From Candidatus Thiodiazotropha sp. (ex Codakia rugifera) (GTDB taxonomy: Bacteria; Pseudomonadota; Gammaproteobacteria; Chromatiales; Chromatiaceae), in NCBI GenBank assembly GCA_025656675.1, contig JAHXHN010000003.1:310001-374000 (forward strand): a stretch of DNA of 64,000 bases, written 5' to 3'. Numbering within the stretch: position 1 is the stretch's first letter; every line of letters starts with the position of its first letter. A program made the position numbers and the translations under genes. Of this stretch, positions 26,247 to 35,702 are shown piece after piece. Below the pieces are notes generated by a model. The model searched no databases, was not told where the DNA came from, and saw nothing but the letters and a program-made list of their open reading frames with translations.

Positions 26247-27956
26247 ATGTCCGATGCCACCCCTGTTACCAGTTTTCGTGATTTAAACCTGCCGAAACCA
26301 CTTTTGACGGCATTGGATGAGGTTGGCTACGAAACCCCCTCCCCAATCCAAGCGCAGACCATACCCTATCTTTTGCAGGGTCACGATCTGTTGGGGCATG
26401 CTCCCACCGGTACAGGTAAGACGGCAGCTTTCGCCCTACCCCTACTGTCGCGACTCGACACCAAAAAGCAGCATGTACAGGTTATGGTCCTGACTCCAAC
26501 CCGGGAACTGGCAATTCAGGTTGCCGAGGCCTTTCAACGGTATGCCGGTCATATAAAGGGATTTCATGTGCTCCCCATCTATGGTGGGCAGGACTATTCC
26601 GGTCAGATTCGACAACTTAAACGGGGTGTACATGTGGTTGTCGGCACCCCGGGACGGGTGATGGATCACATGCGCAAAGGTACACTCAAACTGGACACGA
26701 TTCAGGCGCTGGTGCTGGATGAAGCGGATGAAATGCTGCGTATGGGTTTTATTGACGATGTCGAGTGGATTCTGGGCCAAACTCCGGAACAGCGTCAAAT
26801 TGCCCTCTTCTCCGCGACCATGCCAAAAGAGATCCAGCGCATTGCTCGACACCATCTCAACAAACCGCAAGAGATTGCAATCAAGACACGCACAGCCACC
26901 GCTGACACCATCCGTCAGCGCTATTGGTTAGTCAGCGGTCTACATAAACTGGATGCACTGACGCGGATTCTTGAGGTAGAACCATTCGATGCAATCCTCA
27001 TGTTTGTGCGCACCAAGACCGCTACCACCGAATTAGCGACGCGTCTGGAAGCCAGAGGCTATTCGGCGGCGGCTTTGAATGGCGACATGGTACAAAAACA
27101 GCGGGAGCAGATGGTCGAACGACTGAAAAAGGGTTCGCTGGACATCCTTGTGGCAACCGATGTTGCCGCACGAGGGCTGGACGTGGAACGGGTCAGTCAT
27201 GTCATCAATTTTGATATCCCCTATGATACCGAAGCCTATATTCACCGTATCGGCCGAACTGGTCGGGCCGGCCGCAAGGGTGATGCAATCCTGTTTGTTG
27301 CCCCCCGTGAGCGGCGCATGCTCAGTGCCATCGAAAAAGCGACCCGACAGAAGATTGAGCCACTTGAGTTACCCACCAACGAGATGGTCAACAACAAACG
27401 TATTGCCGATTTCAAACAGAGCATCAGTGATACCTTGGCCACCGGTGAATTGGATTTCATGCAGAGTCTTCTGGAGCAATACCAACAGGAGCACGATATA
27501 CCCGCACTGGAGATAGCTGCCGCACTGGCCAAGCTCTCGATCGGAGATCGCCCCTTGCTGCTGAAACCTGAAAAAGAAAAACCTGTACGCCGTAAAACGG
27601 AAACAAGACAGCACAAGGAGAGAGGGGAAAGAACACAACGAAAACCGCAAACCCGTCCTGTGAAAGGTATGGAGCGATTTCGAATCGAAGTGGGACATGA
27701 ACACGAGGTCAAACCCGGAAATATCGTCGGTGCCATTGCCAATGAGGCAGGACTGGATGCACAGCACATCGGTCATATTGATATCCGCACTGATTTCAGT
27801 CTCGTGGATCTGCCAGCGGGTATGCCAAATGATGTCTTTCAGGATCTGAAACGTGCCTGGGTGTGTGGCCAGCGACTGAATATATCCAAATTGGAGACAG
27901 CTCGAAAACCTAAAAAATCGCGAAACAAGGCAAAAAAGCGAAAGAAATCTGATTGA
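26247..27956 (+). CDS. deaD: DEAD-box RNA helicase with DbpA-type RNA-binding domain (DeaD/CsdA-like)
   Basis: The protein has 569 residues from ATG 26247 (AGGA seven bases before). Helicase motifs in order: Q motif PSPIQAQTIP, I APTGTGKT, Ia PTRELAIQ, II VLDEADEML, III FSATMP, V ARGLDV and [14 protein letters not shown] basic linker (about 445-480) leads to a DbpA-type domain (RFRIEVGHEHEVKPGNIVGA). These enzymes unwind structured rRNA and mRNA, often in the cold; E. coli DeaD is about 630 residues. The symbol is given by architecture. It is followed by a hairpin and then by a second DEAD-box gene. Confidence 0.85.
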   Translation: MSDATPVTSFRDLNLPKPLLTALDEVGYETPSPIQAQTIPYLLQGHDLLGHAPTGTGKTAAFALPLLSRLDTKKQHVQVMVLTPTRELAIQVAEAFQRYAGHIKGFHVLPIYGGQDYSGQIRQLKRGVHVVVGTPGRVMDHMRKGTLKLDTIQALVLDEADEMLRMGFIDDVEWILGQTPEQRQIALFSATMPKEIQRIARHHLNKPQEIAIKTRTATADTIRQRYWLVSGLHKLDALTRILEVEPFDAILMFVRTKTATTELATRLEARGYSAAALNGDMVQKQREQMVERLKKGSLDILVATDVAARGLDVERVSHVINFDIPYDTEAYIHRIGRTGRAGRKGDAILFVAPRERRMLSAIEKATRQKIEPLELPTNEMVNNKRIADFKQSISDTLATGELDFMQSLLEQYQQEHDIPALEIAAALAKLSIGDRPLLLKPEKEKPVRRKTETRQHKERGERTQRKPQTRPVKGMERFRIEVGHEHEVKPGNIVGAIANEAGLDAQHIGHIDIRTDFSLVDLPAGMPNDVFQDLKRAWVCGQRLNISKLETARKPKKSRNKAKKRKKSD

Positions 27957-27979
27957 TGGAAAAGTTTCTGGTATAGTGC

Positions 27980-27992
27980 CCCGCTTCGGGGT
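27980..27992 (+). terminator. short GC hairpin after the first DEAD-box gene
   Basis: CCCCG-CTT-CGGGG forms 24 bp past the stop codon, without a U-tract. The following 175 bp have no gene and would make a long, GC-rich structured leader for the second helicase. Confidence 0.4.
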
Positions 27993-28169
27993 GCTTGACC
28001 GGTTAGCGCCCATTACGGTCTCATGATCGTCGGAACAGTTTGAGCCGTTCGCCTCTCCCTCGTCAGGGACAGTGCTTCCCGCTTAGTAACAGAATCCCTT
28101 TATCCAGCCCGGACCGGCTCCCGCTAGCATAGCCTGCTGCAGGGAGGGCAAGACTGGAGTATTATCCCA

Positions 28170-29606
28170 ATGTCATTCGATAACCTCGGCCTTTCGGCTG
28201 AACTCCTGCGCGCCATAAGCGAGCAGGGTTACACTGAACCTACCCCTATTCAACGTAAGGCGATCCCTCTCATCCTTGACGGCAAAGATGTCATGGCTGG
28301 GGCCCAGACCGGTACAGGTAAGACAGCCGGTTTCACCTTGCCGCTACTGCAGCGGCTGAGTAACACTCCGATGAAAGGTGGTCGACGCCCTGTTCGAGCA
28401 CTGGTTCTCACACCGACCCGGGAATTGGCCGCACAGGTAGGTGACAGTGTGGACACCTATGGCCGCCACATGGCGTTACGCTCGACTGTGATCTTTGGTG
28501 GCGTCAAAATCAATCCTCAGATCGAAAAACTGCGTCGAGGTGTCGATATCCTGGTAGCTACCCCAGGCAGGCTGCTTGACCATGCCGGCCAGAAGACAGT
28601 GGACCTGTCACAGATTGAGATTTTGGTGCTGGATGAAGCTGATCGTATGTTGGATATGGGCTTTATCCACGACATCCGCAAGATATTGGCACTACTGCCT
28701 GCAAATGGTGCACGCCAGAACCTGCTTTTCTCCGCCACTTTCTCGAGGGACATTAAAGCGCTCGCAGACCGTTTGCTGAATCGTCCGGAACTGATTGAGG
28801 TGGCCCGTCGCAATACAACCGCAGAGCGGATTAAACAAGTGGTTCATCCTGTGGATAAGAGCCGCAAACGAGAGATGTTGAGCCATATGATCGGTTCAAA
28901 CAATTGGCAACAGGTATTGGTCTTCACACGCACCAAGCATGGTGCAAATCGATTGGCCCAGCAACTTGAGAAAGACGGCCTGACCGCGTCGGCTATCCAT
29001 GGCAATAAAAGCCAGGGTGCTCGTACCCGGGCACTTGCCGACTTCAAGAGTGGTGAAGTACGTGTACTCGTCGCTACCGATATCGCAGCCCGTGGTCTGG
29101 ATATCGACCAGCTGCCCCATGTGGTTAATTACGAATTACCCAATATCCCTGAGGATTACGTACATCGTATCGGGCGAACAGGACGAGCAGGTAATGAGGG
29201 AGAAGCCCTATCACTTGTCTGTGTGGATGAACACAAACTGTTAAGTGATATCGAACGACTTTTGAAACTGAAGATTCCCGAGGTGTTACTCGCGGGTTAT
29301 GAGCCGGATCCAAGTATTAAAGCAGAGCCGATTCAGAAACGAAGAAACAACAATGATCGCACTCAAAGTAGGAAACCTGGCAATAGAAGAAACGGTATAA
29401 AAACAACGGCCAATAAAGCAGGAAGTGCTAGACCGCACTCGAATTCAAAGGCTAAAGATGAAAAATCGTCACAAGCAAGGCCCCCTCACAAACATAGCCG
29501 TCGAAAACAAAGTGAGGATAAAGCCCAATCAACTCATCGGCATGCACGCCCGGGACGTAGAAAAGAAACTGCTGCACTATTGGGCGGTGGTTTCAATGAT
29601 GACTAA
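28170..29606 (+). CDS. rhlE: DEAD-box RNA helicase, RhlE type
   Basis: The protein has 478 residues. Motifs: [66 protein letters not shown] and [10 protein letters not shown]. The C-terminal 100 residues are disordered and rich in Arg, Lys, Ser and Asn, ending near ALLGGG as RhlE proteins do. RhlE remodels ribosome-assembly intermediates and participates in mRNA turnover. The start ATG has a weak AGTATTATCCC upstream. It shares the helicase core but not the C-terminal domain with its neighbour, so the pair is not a recent duplication. Confidence 0.88.
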   Translation: MSFDNLGLSAELLRAISEQGYTEPTPIQRKAIPLILDGKDVMAGAQTGTGKTAGFTLPLLQRLSNTPMKGGRRPVRALVLTPTRELAAQVGDSVDTYGRHMALRSTVIFGGVKINPQIEKLRRGVDILVATPGRLLDHAGQKTVDLSQIEILVLDEADRMLDMGFIHDIRKILALLPANGARQNLLFSATFSRDIKALADRLLNRPELIEVARRNTTAERIKQVVHPVDKSRKREMLSHMIGSNNWQQVLVFTRTKHGANRLAQQLEKDGLTASAIHGNKSQGARTRALADFKSGEVRVLVATDIAARGLDIDQLPHVVNYELPNIPEDYVHRIGRTGRAGNEGEALSLVCVDEHKLLSDIERLLKLKIPEVLLAGYEPDPSIKAEPIQKRRNNNDRTQSRKPGNRRNGIKTTANKAGSARPHSNSKAKDEKSSQARPPHKHSRRKQSEDKAQSTHRHARPGRRKETAALLGGGFNDD

Positions 29607-29654
29607 CAGAGAGGGTAAAAACTTTGTCTTAATATAAAGATCTTCTAGCATTTT

Positions 29655-32600
29655 TCAGTCCGCTAGAAACGCTTTCTCAAATTGTTCAGCCGGTATGGGT
29701 CTACTGAAATGGTATCCTTGGAATACAGTACACCCATACCGTATGAGCATATCTCTTATCTCTCTTGATTCTACCCCTTCTGCTACAACCTCAAGTTGCA
29801 GCTGCTTGGCCAGGTTGAGAATGGTATTTACCAATGCAGCATCATTGGGGTCGGTGAGTATATCCTGGACAAATGAACGATCAATTTTGATTTCACTGAT
29901 GGGCAGGCGTTTTAGATAAGCCAGAGATGAATAGCCTGTTCCAAAGTCATCAATGGAAAATCTTACACCTAGCTCTTTAAGCTGTTGCATCTTCTCTACT
30001 GTCTCACTCATGTTACCAATCAGCATGCTCTCGGTGAGTTCAAGAGTAAGCACTTTAGGGTCATTACCTATCTCTTTCACAGCCTGAATTATCGTTTCAA
30101 CAAAATTCTTTTGTCGAAACTGTATAGCACTGACATTGACCGATATCCGTGCCACCCTATTCTCAGGGTAATTTTCTGTCCATCTCAATTGAGCTTCTAA
30201 TGTTTGACGTAGCACATATTCGCTAATAGGATCAATCAGACCACTCTCTTCGGCCAATGGAATGAATTTGTCCGGTAGTACTATCGTATTGTCCTGTTGT
30301 TGCCAGCGTACCAGTGACTCAACACCAATCAACTGACCATCTCTGTCCACCTGTGGTTGAAAGTAAACCAGAAACTCTCCCTTCTCTACCGCTTGATGCA
30401 ACTGATCCAGCATCCGTATACGTGCTTCCACTTTTTGCTGCATCTCGGGTGAGAAAAACTTAATCGTATTGCGGCCCGCATCCTTTGCCTGATACATCGC
30501 TGTATCCGCCTGTCGCAGGACATCGTCAGCAGATTCGTTTTTTGTTGGAAAAATAGTGATTCCAATACTGGCACTGATACGAATTTCATGTTTTTCAATG
30601 ACAAAGGGTTCAGCAATGGTATGAAGCAGTTTATCTGCAATCGACTGTGCATCATTGATTGCCGATCCCAGCTCATCTCGGATTTCTGATAGCAGGATAA
30701 CGAATTCGTCACCGCCTAAGCGTGCTACTGTATCTTCACTACGCACCGATTTTTGCATGCGAGTAGCTACCTGTTGCAACAAAGCGTCACCGATTGTATG
30801 CCCTAATGTATCGTTAGTATGCTTAAAGTGATCCAGATCGATAAAGATAACAGTTCCCAGCTGTTTATGGCGAAAACAACGGGAGATAGTCTGAGACAAT
30901 CGATCCACCATTGTACGGCGATTGGGAAGACTGGTCAGGATATCGTTCGTCGCTTGAAACCTGATCAACTCCTCATCAGCGTGCTGTTTGGTTACATCCT
31001 CCGCCATTAGCATATAGCCTTTCAGCGCTTGTACATCATCCCAGATGGGTGAAATTCTGGCATCGATATACTGTTTTTCGTCATCTTTACCGCGCTTCAA
31101 AGAGAATCGAAATTCTCCTTCCTCCTCAGCAAGCTGTAGCGCTTTGATGAGACGACTATCGGCAATACTCCCTTCACCGCCATGAAAAAAGTGGATATCC
31201 TTTCCTCGTAGCTCGCCTGACTTCACTCCAAATATCTGTGTGGCTGTCTGATTGTAGTATGTAATATTGAGATCCGTGTCAGTGGCAATAATACCAACAT
31301 TAATCGATGCGCTTAAGACACTATTGAGATATGCGGTTTTTTCACGCAGTCCCTGCTCTGCATGACGCCATTCGGTGATGTCGTGCCATACGCAAAACAG
31401 TGCATTCTTACCTTCATAGGGTATTCGCGTTAATGAAACTTCAATAAGTAGTGGCTCTCCGTCTTTTTTAAGGTGTTCCCATTCAAACCGGCGGTACCCA
31501 TCCGTATTGGCTGCACTCATCACTTGATTTGCTTTCTCGAATGAATCCTGACCATCCGGCTGTCTGTCAGGTGACAAGTCAGATGGATGTATTTGCAGCA
31601 GTCTATCCATGGTGTCATAACCCAGTGTGCGAACCACTGCATCATTCGCAAGCACAAACATATTCTCCTGAATTACCAGCATGGGGTCTTCGGAAAATTC
31701 AAATAGCAATCGATACTTCTCTTCACTCTCTTGGAGTTTTTTTCCTTGCTGTCGCAGAAGAACCGATTGCTGTCGTAGTTTTCGGTTCTTATCTGAAGTT
31801 GCTACGCTATACAGAATCAGTGTTGCCACTAAGGCCAATGCAAGAAAGACAAGAATCGTTAATATTGCATTCCGGTGTTCCTGATAAAAGCTTTCACGCG
31901 GATGAAGGATTTTTACCTTATCACTGATACCAGCTGGTAGATTTAGATTTAGGGATTCAAGTACCTCTCCATCAATTACATATTCGTTTGGGCTTTTTGT
32001 AACAGGTGCTATCGACGAAACAGGTTGCCCGTCCAGATAAGAAAGTAACAGTGAAGCTGCAGCTAATCCCTGGGCAGGACCACTTGTAACAAAGCCACCT
32101 AAAACACCATCAAACAGGTAAGCATCTTCCATACTGATGACAATTTCAGTATTGGTTGAGGCTATCCTCGTAATTGTCTGACTAAGATTCAGTATCTCTC
32201 CCGTGTCATTCTGTACCGCACCCAAAGTAGTCAAAAGGACAATTGGCTGCTGTTCCTGTCGCAGGCGATCCAGTATGGCATCCAGTCGATTATCCGCCAG
32301 GTAAGTGATCTGCATATCCGCTCGTGACATCATTTCCTGTTGGATTTCACTCGCGATCGCCTGATAGGTATTGGAATCATCCCCTACGACAATGATATGA
32401 CCTACTTCACCCAATAAATCATGCAGTAAATCGAGATTAGGGCCTATTTCCTTTTTTTCAAACACACCTGTCTGTCTGGTTTTATCCAGTTTTGAAATCA
32501 TTGAGTAATCGTTCACCCCAGAGAAAAACAGCGGCGTGTCAGGAAATAACTCAGCTAAGTTCTGTACCCCGAATTTCAAGCCATTGTCATCGGTGACATA

Positions 32601-32912
32601 GATAGCCTCGGGCTGGAAGTCTTGATATTTATACCAGAGAAAGGTGGCAAACCGTTCAGCATAGTCCTGATCAAAATTGATCCGTTTTGTATCCAGGTAT
32701 TCGGTTTTTATCGTAGGGGGAGTTTCTAAAGTGTGGTTAAGTCTGTCGGCAAAACCCTGATGCTGACCTTTAGTCCAGGGATATTCCTGACTGTATGCAT
32801 GTACAACCAGAATTCTTACTGAATCTGACGCTGCGAGCATAGACGCCCACAACAAAAGGATGCAGGTAGAAAGCACCCGGAGAAGTAACCCATTGATTCG
32901 GAGTGGAAACAT
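29655..32912 (-). CDS. periplasmic-binding / PAS / GGDEF / EAL sensor
   Basis: The protein has 1085 residues. After a signal peptide comes an ABC-type periplasmic-binding-like sensor (about 30-340, ILVVHAYSQEYPWTKG...), a membrane helix (near 353-373), two PAS domains (about 395-640), a GGDEF domain with intact RLGGDEFVIL and an RSED inhibitory site five residues before it, and an EAL domain. The EAL signature is ESL, with ELTES, DDFGTGYSSLAYLKRL and AEGVE intact, so hydrolysis of c-di-GMP is plausible. Both activities may be present. The sensor domain suggests that a small periplasmic ligand sets c-di-GMP levels. It is convergent with rhlE. Confidence 0.92.
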   Translation of the reverse strand: MFPLRINGLLLRVLSTCILLLWASMLAASDSVRILVVHAYSQEYPWTKGQHQGFADRLNHTLETPPTIKTEYLDTKRINFDQDYAERFATFLWYKYQDFQPEAIYVTDDNGLKFGVQNLAELFPDTPLFFSGVNDYSMISKLDKTRQTGVFEKKEIGPNLDLLHDLLGEVGHIIVVGDDSNTYQAIASEIQQEMMSRADMQITYLADNRLDAILDRLRQEQQPIVLLTTLGAVQNDTGEILNLSQTITRIASTNTEIVISMEDAYLFDGVLGGFVTSGPAQGLAAASLLLSYLDGQPVSSIAPVTKSPNEYVIDGEVLESLNLNLPAGISDKVKILHPRESFYQEHRNAILTILVFLALALVATLILYSVATSDKNRKLRQQSVLLRQQGKKLQESEEKYRLLFEFSEDPMLVIQENMFVLANDAVVRTLGYDTMDRLLQIHPSDLSPDRQPDGQDSFEKANQVMSAANTDGYRRFEWEHLKKDGEPLLIEVSLTRIPYEGKNALFCVWHDITEWRHAEQGLREKTAYLNSVLSASINVGIIATDTDLNITYYNQTATQIFGVKSGELRGKDIHFFHGGEGSIADSRLIKALQLAEEEGEFRFSLKRGKDDEKQYIDARISPIWDDVQALKGYMLMAEDVTKQHADEELIRFQATNDILTSLPNRRTMVDRLSQTISRCFRHKQLGTVIFIDLDHFKHTNDTLGHTIGDALLQQVATRMQKSVRSEDTVARLGGDEFVILLSEIRDELGSAINDAQSIADKLLHTIAEPFVIEKHEIRISASIGITIFPTKNESADDVLRQADTAMYQAKDAGRNTIKFFSPEMQQKVEARIRMLDQLHQAVEKGEFLVYFQPQVDRDGQLIGVESLVRWQQQDNTIVLPDKFIPLAEESGLIDPISEYVLRQTLEAQLRWTENYPENRVARISVNVSAIQFRQKNFVETIIQAVKEIGNDPKVLTLELTESMLIGNMSETVEKMQQLKELGVRFSIDDFGTGYSSLAYLKRLPISEIKIDRSFVQDILTDPNDAALVNTILNLAKQLQLEVVAEGVESREIRDMLIRYGCTVFQGYHFSRPIPAEQFEKAFLAD

Positions 32913-33142
32913 CCTGAACCTGTACTGCCTGCTTAGCCTTTTGTTAGTCCCAAATCAATAATCTCATATTGTCCTGTGAATCACTATTCCTGCCCTTCCC
33001 GAAGTCCATATTTATCATTAACCTAATAATAACCCACTGAAATTAAATGACACTGCACATCCCCTTCTTCTGACTTCAATCGTACAGAAATCAGGGGGAG
33101 CATCCCGGTATACTCCTCATCGCTCAATCACCGGTCCAATGA

Positions 33143-33334
33143 GATTCGAGGCTGCCAGGGATTTTACCCGCTATCTGGCTACCTCGATGGTTCGATCGGG
33201 CCGGCCTTTTGTCGCTGGGCCCTCCAAAATATGATTTCATCTCGACCCACATCCACATCGGAGCCGGTGTAAAGTATTTCGGTATTTGCCGTGAAGCCTG
33301 TCTGGATGACTGGATGAAACAGGCTGCTGAATGA
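33143..33334 (+). pseudogene. coding fragment lacking a start, probable remnant
   Basis: Between an in-frame TGA (33140) and the TGA at 33332 lies a 63-codon frame that reads as real protein (LPRWFDRAGLLSLGPPKYDF, ISTHIHIGAGVKYFGICREA, CLDDWMKQ) but has no ATG or GTG. A shorter frame from ATG 33137 overlaps it in another phase and ends early, which fits a frameshifted gene. No family was recognised. Confidence 0.4.
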
Positions 33335-33358
33335 CTTGGGGATAAAAAAACGGCGAAT

Positions 33359-33431
33359 AATTACCAAGCTGCAAGGTTGGTAATTACCTGAAATAGCCCC
33401 TTGAAATTGGTGTTTTGGTAGTTTCAAGGGG
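33359..33431. repeat. two consecutive hairpins
   Basis: Hairpin one: AATTACCAA (33359-33367) with TTGGTAATT (33377-33385), 9-base loop. Hairpin two: CCCCTTGAAA (33397-33406) with TTTCAAGGGG (33422-33431), 15-base loop. Both stems are perfect. They follow the gene remnant and precede the cold-shock promoter, and could be terminators or a small structured RNA. Confidence 0.5.
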
Positions 33432-33538
33432 TCAAATGGCTATTAAAGAGCCCCCTGACAGCAGCTTTTTCCAGGTAGTCACAACGACTTGGGTGAGTCA
33501 TGCAGTTTGCATTTCAATACTGGTCGATATATCGTGGG

Positions 33539-33569
33539 TTGTCTGCATGATCTTAGTCCTGCCTATAAT
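33539..33569 (+). promoter_or_regulatory. promoter of the cold-shock gene
   Basis: TTGTCT (33539-33544) and a perfect TATAAT (33564-33569) are separated by 19 bp. The predicted leader is about 119 bases, the length class of cspA-type leaders. Confidence 0.45.
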
Positions 33570-33695
33570 GCCTGAAATTCGCTGTCTCCTTAACAGAAAC
33601 ATCCGAAATCGAGCTGCATAGCGCTTGTTGAGATTCGTGGGAATGGTTCGCCCATTGAGACGTACATATTTGCAATTCATTGAGGTATTTTACAG

Positions 33696-33905
33696 ATGTC
33701 AGAAAGACAGACCGGAACCGTCAAATGGTTCGACAGCGGAAAGGGTTTTGGTTTCATCGAACGCGAGGGTGGTAAAGACTTATTTGTCCATTTTCGTGCC
33801 ATTGTCGGTGAAGGGCACCGCTCTCTTGAAGATGGTCAAAAAGTTGAGTTCACTGAAGTCGAGGGTAAGAAAGGCCCACAGGCTGAAAATGTAGTTCCTC
33901 TGTAA
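33696..33905 (+). CDS. cold-shock-domain protein (CspA family)
   Basis: The protein has 69 residues: a single five-stranded cold-shock domain with RNP1-like GKGFGFIER and RNP2-like DLFVHFRAI. It binds single-stranded nucleic acid, typically melting mRNA structure. AGGTATTTTACAG precedes the ATG. The gene lies 129 bp before a small RRM protein gene. Close relatives are numbered arbitrarily, so no symbol is given. Confidence 0.95.
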   Translation: MSERQTGTVKWFDSGKGFGFIEREGGKDLFVHFRAIVGEGHRSLEDGQKVEFTEVEGKKGPQAENVVPL

Positions 33906-34034
33906 CTCTTTTTTTGTCCGCTGTTACTTCTCTCACGGGGCGTTCCATCGCCCCAATGTTTCAGCGGGTTGATATCCGTGCAGGGATGCACGGATCGATC
34001 TCCCTCCAGCCACACTTTTACAAGGAAAACATCA

Positions 34035-34301
34035 TTGATTACCCTTTCAGTCCGTGGTCTCCCAAGATCGACCACAGAAGAGAGCTTGACCGCCCTCTTT
34101 ACAGAATATGGCGTGGTCCGTTCTCTCAAAATGGCAAAAGACCTCTTCTCTGGTGATTGCAAGGGCTTTGCCACAATCGATATGGAAGGCCACGAAGCCC
34201 GTGCAGCTATCGCGGCACTTGATGGCAGCGAACTCAGCGGCAGTATGATTCGTGTCGGCCCCGACAGACCAAGAAAAGGACGCGGTGGCAAACGTCGCTG
34301 A
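34035..34301 (+). CDS. small single-RRM RNA-binding protein
   Basis: The protein has 88 residues from TTG 34035, chosen because AAGGA lies nine bases before it and the protein then begins MITLSVRGLP, exactly the RNP2 strand; the earlier ATG at 33969 adds a non-conserved leader. RNP1 is CKGFATIDM. The C-terminal tail is basic and Gly-rich (PRKGRGGKRR). Such short RRM proteins are known in cyanobacteria and scattered proteobacteria, often linked with cold response. It lies directly after the cold-shock gene. Confidence 0.88.
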   Translation: MITLSVRGLPRSTTEESLTALFTEYGVVRSLKMAKDLFSGDCKGFATIDMEGHEARAAIAALDGSELSGSMIRVGPDRPRKGRGGKRR

Positions 34302-34315
34302 AGAGTTTGGACCCT

Positions 34316-34339
34316 GGCCATTTGTACTTAGAAATGGCC
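34316..34339. terminator. convergent terminator hairpin
   Basis: GGCCATTT (34316-34323) pairs with AAATGGCC (34332-34339), and outer ACCCTG/CAGGGT bases extend the stem. It lies between the RRM gene and the convergent peroxidase gene and overlaps the latter's last codons. Confidence 0.55.
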
Positions 34340-35476
34340 ATCAGTCAGGGTTTTCATGAAATTGACAAGATCAGCACGATCCTGGTCCGACAAGCCCAAT
34401 CCAACGAATGTACCCGCATTTAGTTCAGCTGCAATATTTGAGTTATTGACTTCTGGTGTGATAAACAGATTTGCGACCTGGATATCATAGTGGAGTACAG
34501 TCTCCTCCAGCGTGGCATAGACGCCATTGTGCATATAGGGTGCTGTCAACTCCACATTGCGCAGTGTAGGCACTTTGAATTTTCCTAATTCGGCTGCCTG
34601 ATCCGCAACAGCAATTTCACTACTGGCACCCAGTCCATTATCAACAAAATTGTTATCAGCGATATAAGCTGGATTCTGGAGATTTTTAGGCGTGCCGATA
34701 TTGTAATATCGAAAATTGGTGAACAGCGATTCTTGTGATGTACTGCCGACTGTGTGGCAATTAGCACATTTTGTGATTTCGGCATCATTAAACAGGTCAA
34801 AGCCACGCTGCTCAGACGGAGTCATTGTATACTGACCCATCAGAAAGGCATCAAATTTTGAGGTGAACGGGTTAACTTCCGACGAAGCTTCAAAGGCTGC
34901 AATCGCAGTAGCGATATTATGATATGCCGTGGCAATATCATTAAATGCAGCAGCACCAAAAACAGCTACAAAATCGCCAGAATAGTTTGAATTCTGCACT
35001 TTGGCGACCACGTCAGCTTCAGTAGCATTATTCATTTCAACCGGATTGAGAAACGGACCTTTGGCCTGTTCTATCAAGTCAACGGCACGGCCATCCAGAA
35101 ATTGGCCACCTTGATAATTTGAATCAGTTTCAGGTGTCTGATCCTGGTTCGCAACCTCGCCAAACTGGGGTGAAAATGATGCATAGGCTGCAGTCGGTGC
35201 GTTACGATCACCAAACCTGCCTCCAACAGAACCCTCAGATACAGGTGCTGTAACACTTACCCTAGGATCAGCAAAACCATTTGAGGGATCGTGACAGGTT
35301 CCACAAGATTGATTGCTCCCACTCGACAGATTGGTATCGAAAAACAGCTTTTTTCCCAACTCAACCATTGAGATGGTTGTGGTTGGGGTATTACTGTCAT
35401 CTCCACCACCTCCCCCACCACAAGAGACTGCCACCACTGCTGCCACGATTGCAACGCCTACTCTTTTTAATCCCAT
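34328..35476 (-). CDS. lipoprotein dihaem cytochrome c peroxidase / MauG family
   Basis: The protein has 382 residues from ATG 35476 (AGGA nine bases before); a longer frame upstream adds residues that do not look like protein leader. The signal ends in a lipobox AVSC, followed by six glycines and a flexible Asp/Thr-rich linker, so it is anchored to a membrane. Haem sites are CGTCH and CANCH. ELTAPYMHNGVYATLEETVLHYD is the CcpA/MauG motif region. It reduces hydrogen peroxide with cytochrome electrons or oxidises a partner protein. It is distinct from the dihaem protein at 2330 in length and in the region between the haems. Confidence 0.9.
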   Translation of the reverse strand: MGLKRVGVAIVAAVVAVSCGGGGGGDDSNTPTTTISMVELGKKLFFDTNLSSGSNQSCGTCHDPSNGFADPRVSVTAPVSEGSVGGRFGDRNAPTAAYASFSPQFGEVANQDQTPETDSNYQGGQFLDGRAVDLIEQAKGPFLNPVEMNNATEADVVAKVQNSNYSGDFVAVFGAAAFNDIATAYHNIATAIAAFEASSEVNPFTSKFDAFLMGQYTMTPSEQRGFDLFNDAEITKCANCHTVGSTSQESLFTNFRYYNIGTPKNLQNPAYIADNNFVDNGLGASSEIAVADQAAELGKFKVPTLRNVELTAPYMHNGVYATLEETVLHYDIQVANLFITPEVNNSNIAAELNAGTFVGLGLSDQDRADLVNFMKTLTDGHF

Positions 35477-35702
35477 GACTACTTTCCTCAACAGACGACA
35501 TTGATTCTGAATATGTTTCGTAAGAATCAAACATCCTTGAATGGATAATTTGATATCGGTCAATGATTGGTGAATGGATGCTAAATTACTGATAAGAATT
35601 GGGTGCTGTGTCACACCTCTATCAGGGAGTGGGAATAAAAAGATTCCCTGCCTATTAAGATTGAAGAGCAGCGTCGGTAAGTTCTAACTGACTTTCGATT
35701 GC

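Noticed and set aside
27242-28013. 175- and 214-codon frames antisense to the DEAD-box gene
   Set aside because: They lie opposite intact helicase motifs and have odd Ser/Cys/Phe-rich composition.
33179-33427. 82-codon minus-strand frame near the csp leader
   Set aside because: The plus strand carries a better protein-like fragment there, and the frame runs through both hairpins.
33625-33894. 89-codon frame across the cold-shock gene
   Set aside because: It is out of phase with the intact cold-shock domain and has no ribosome site.
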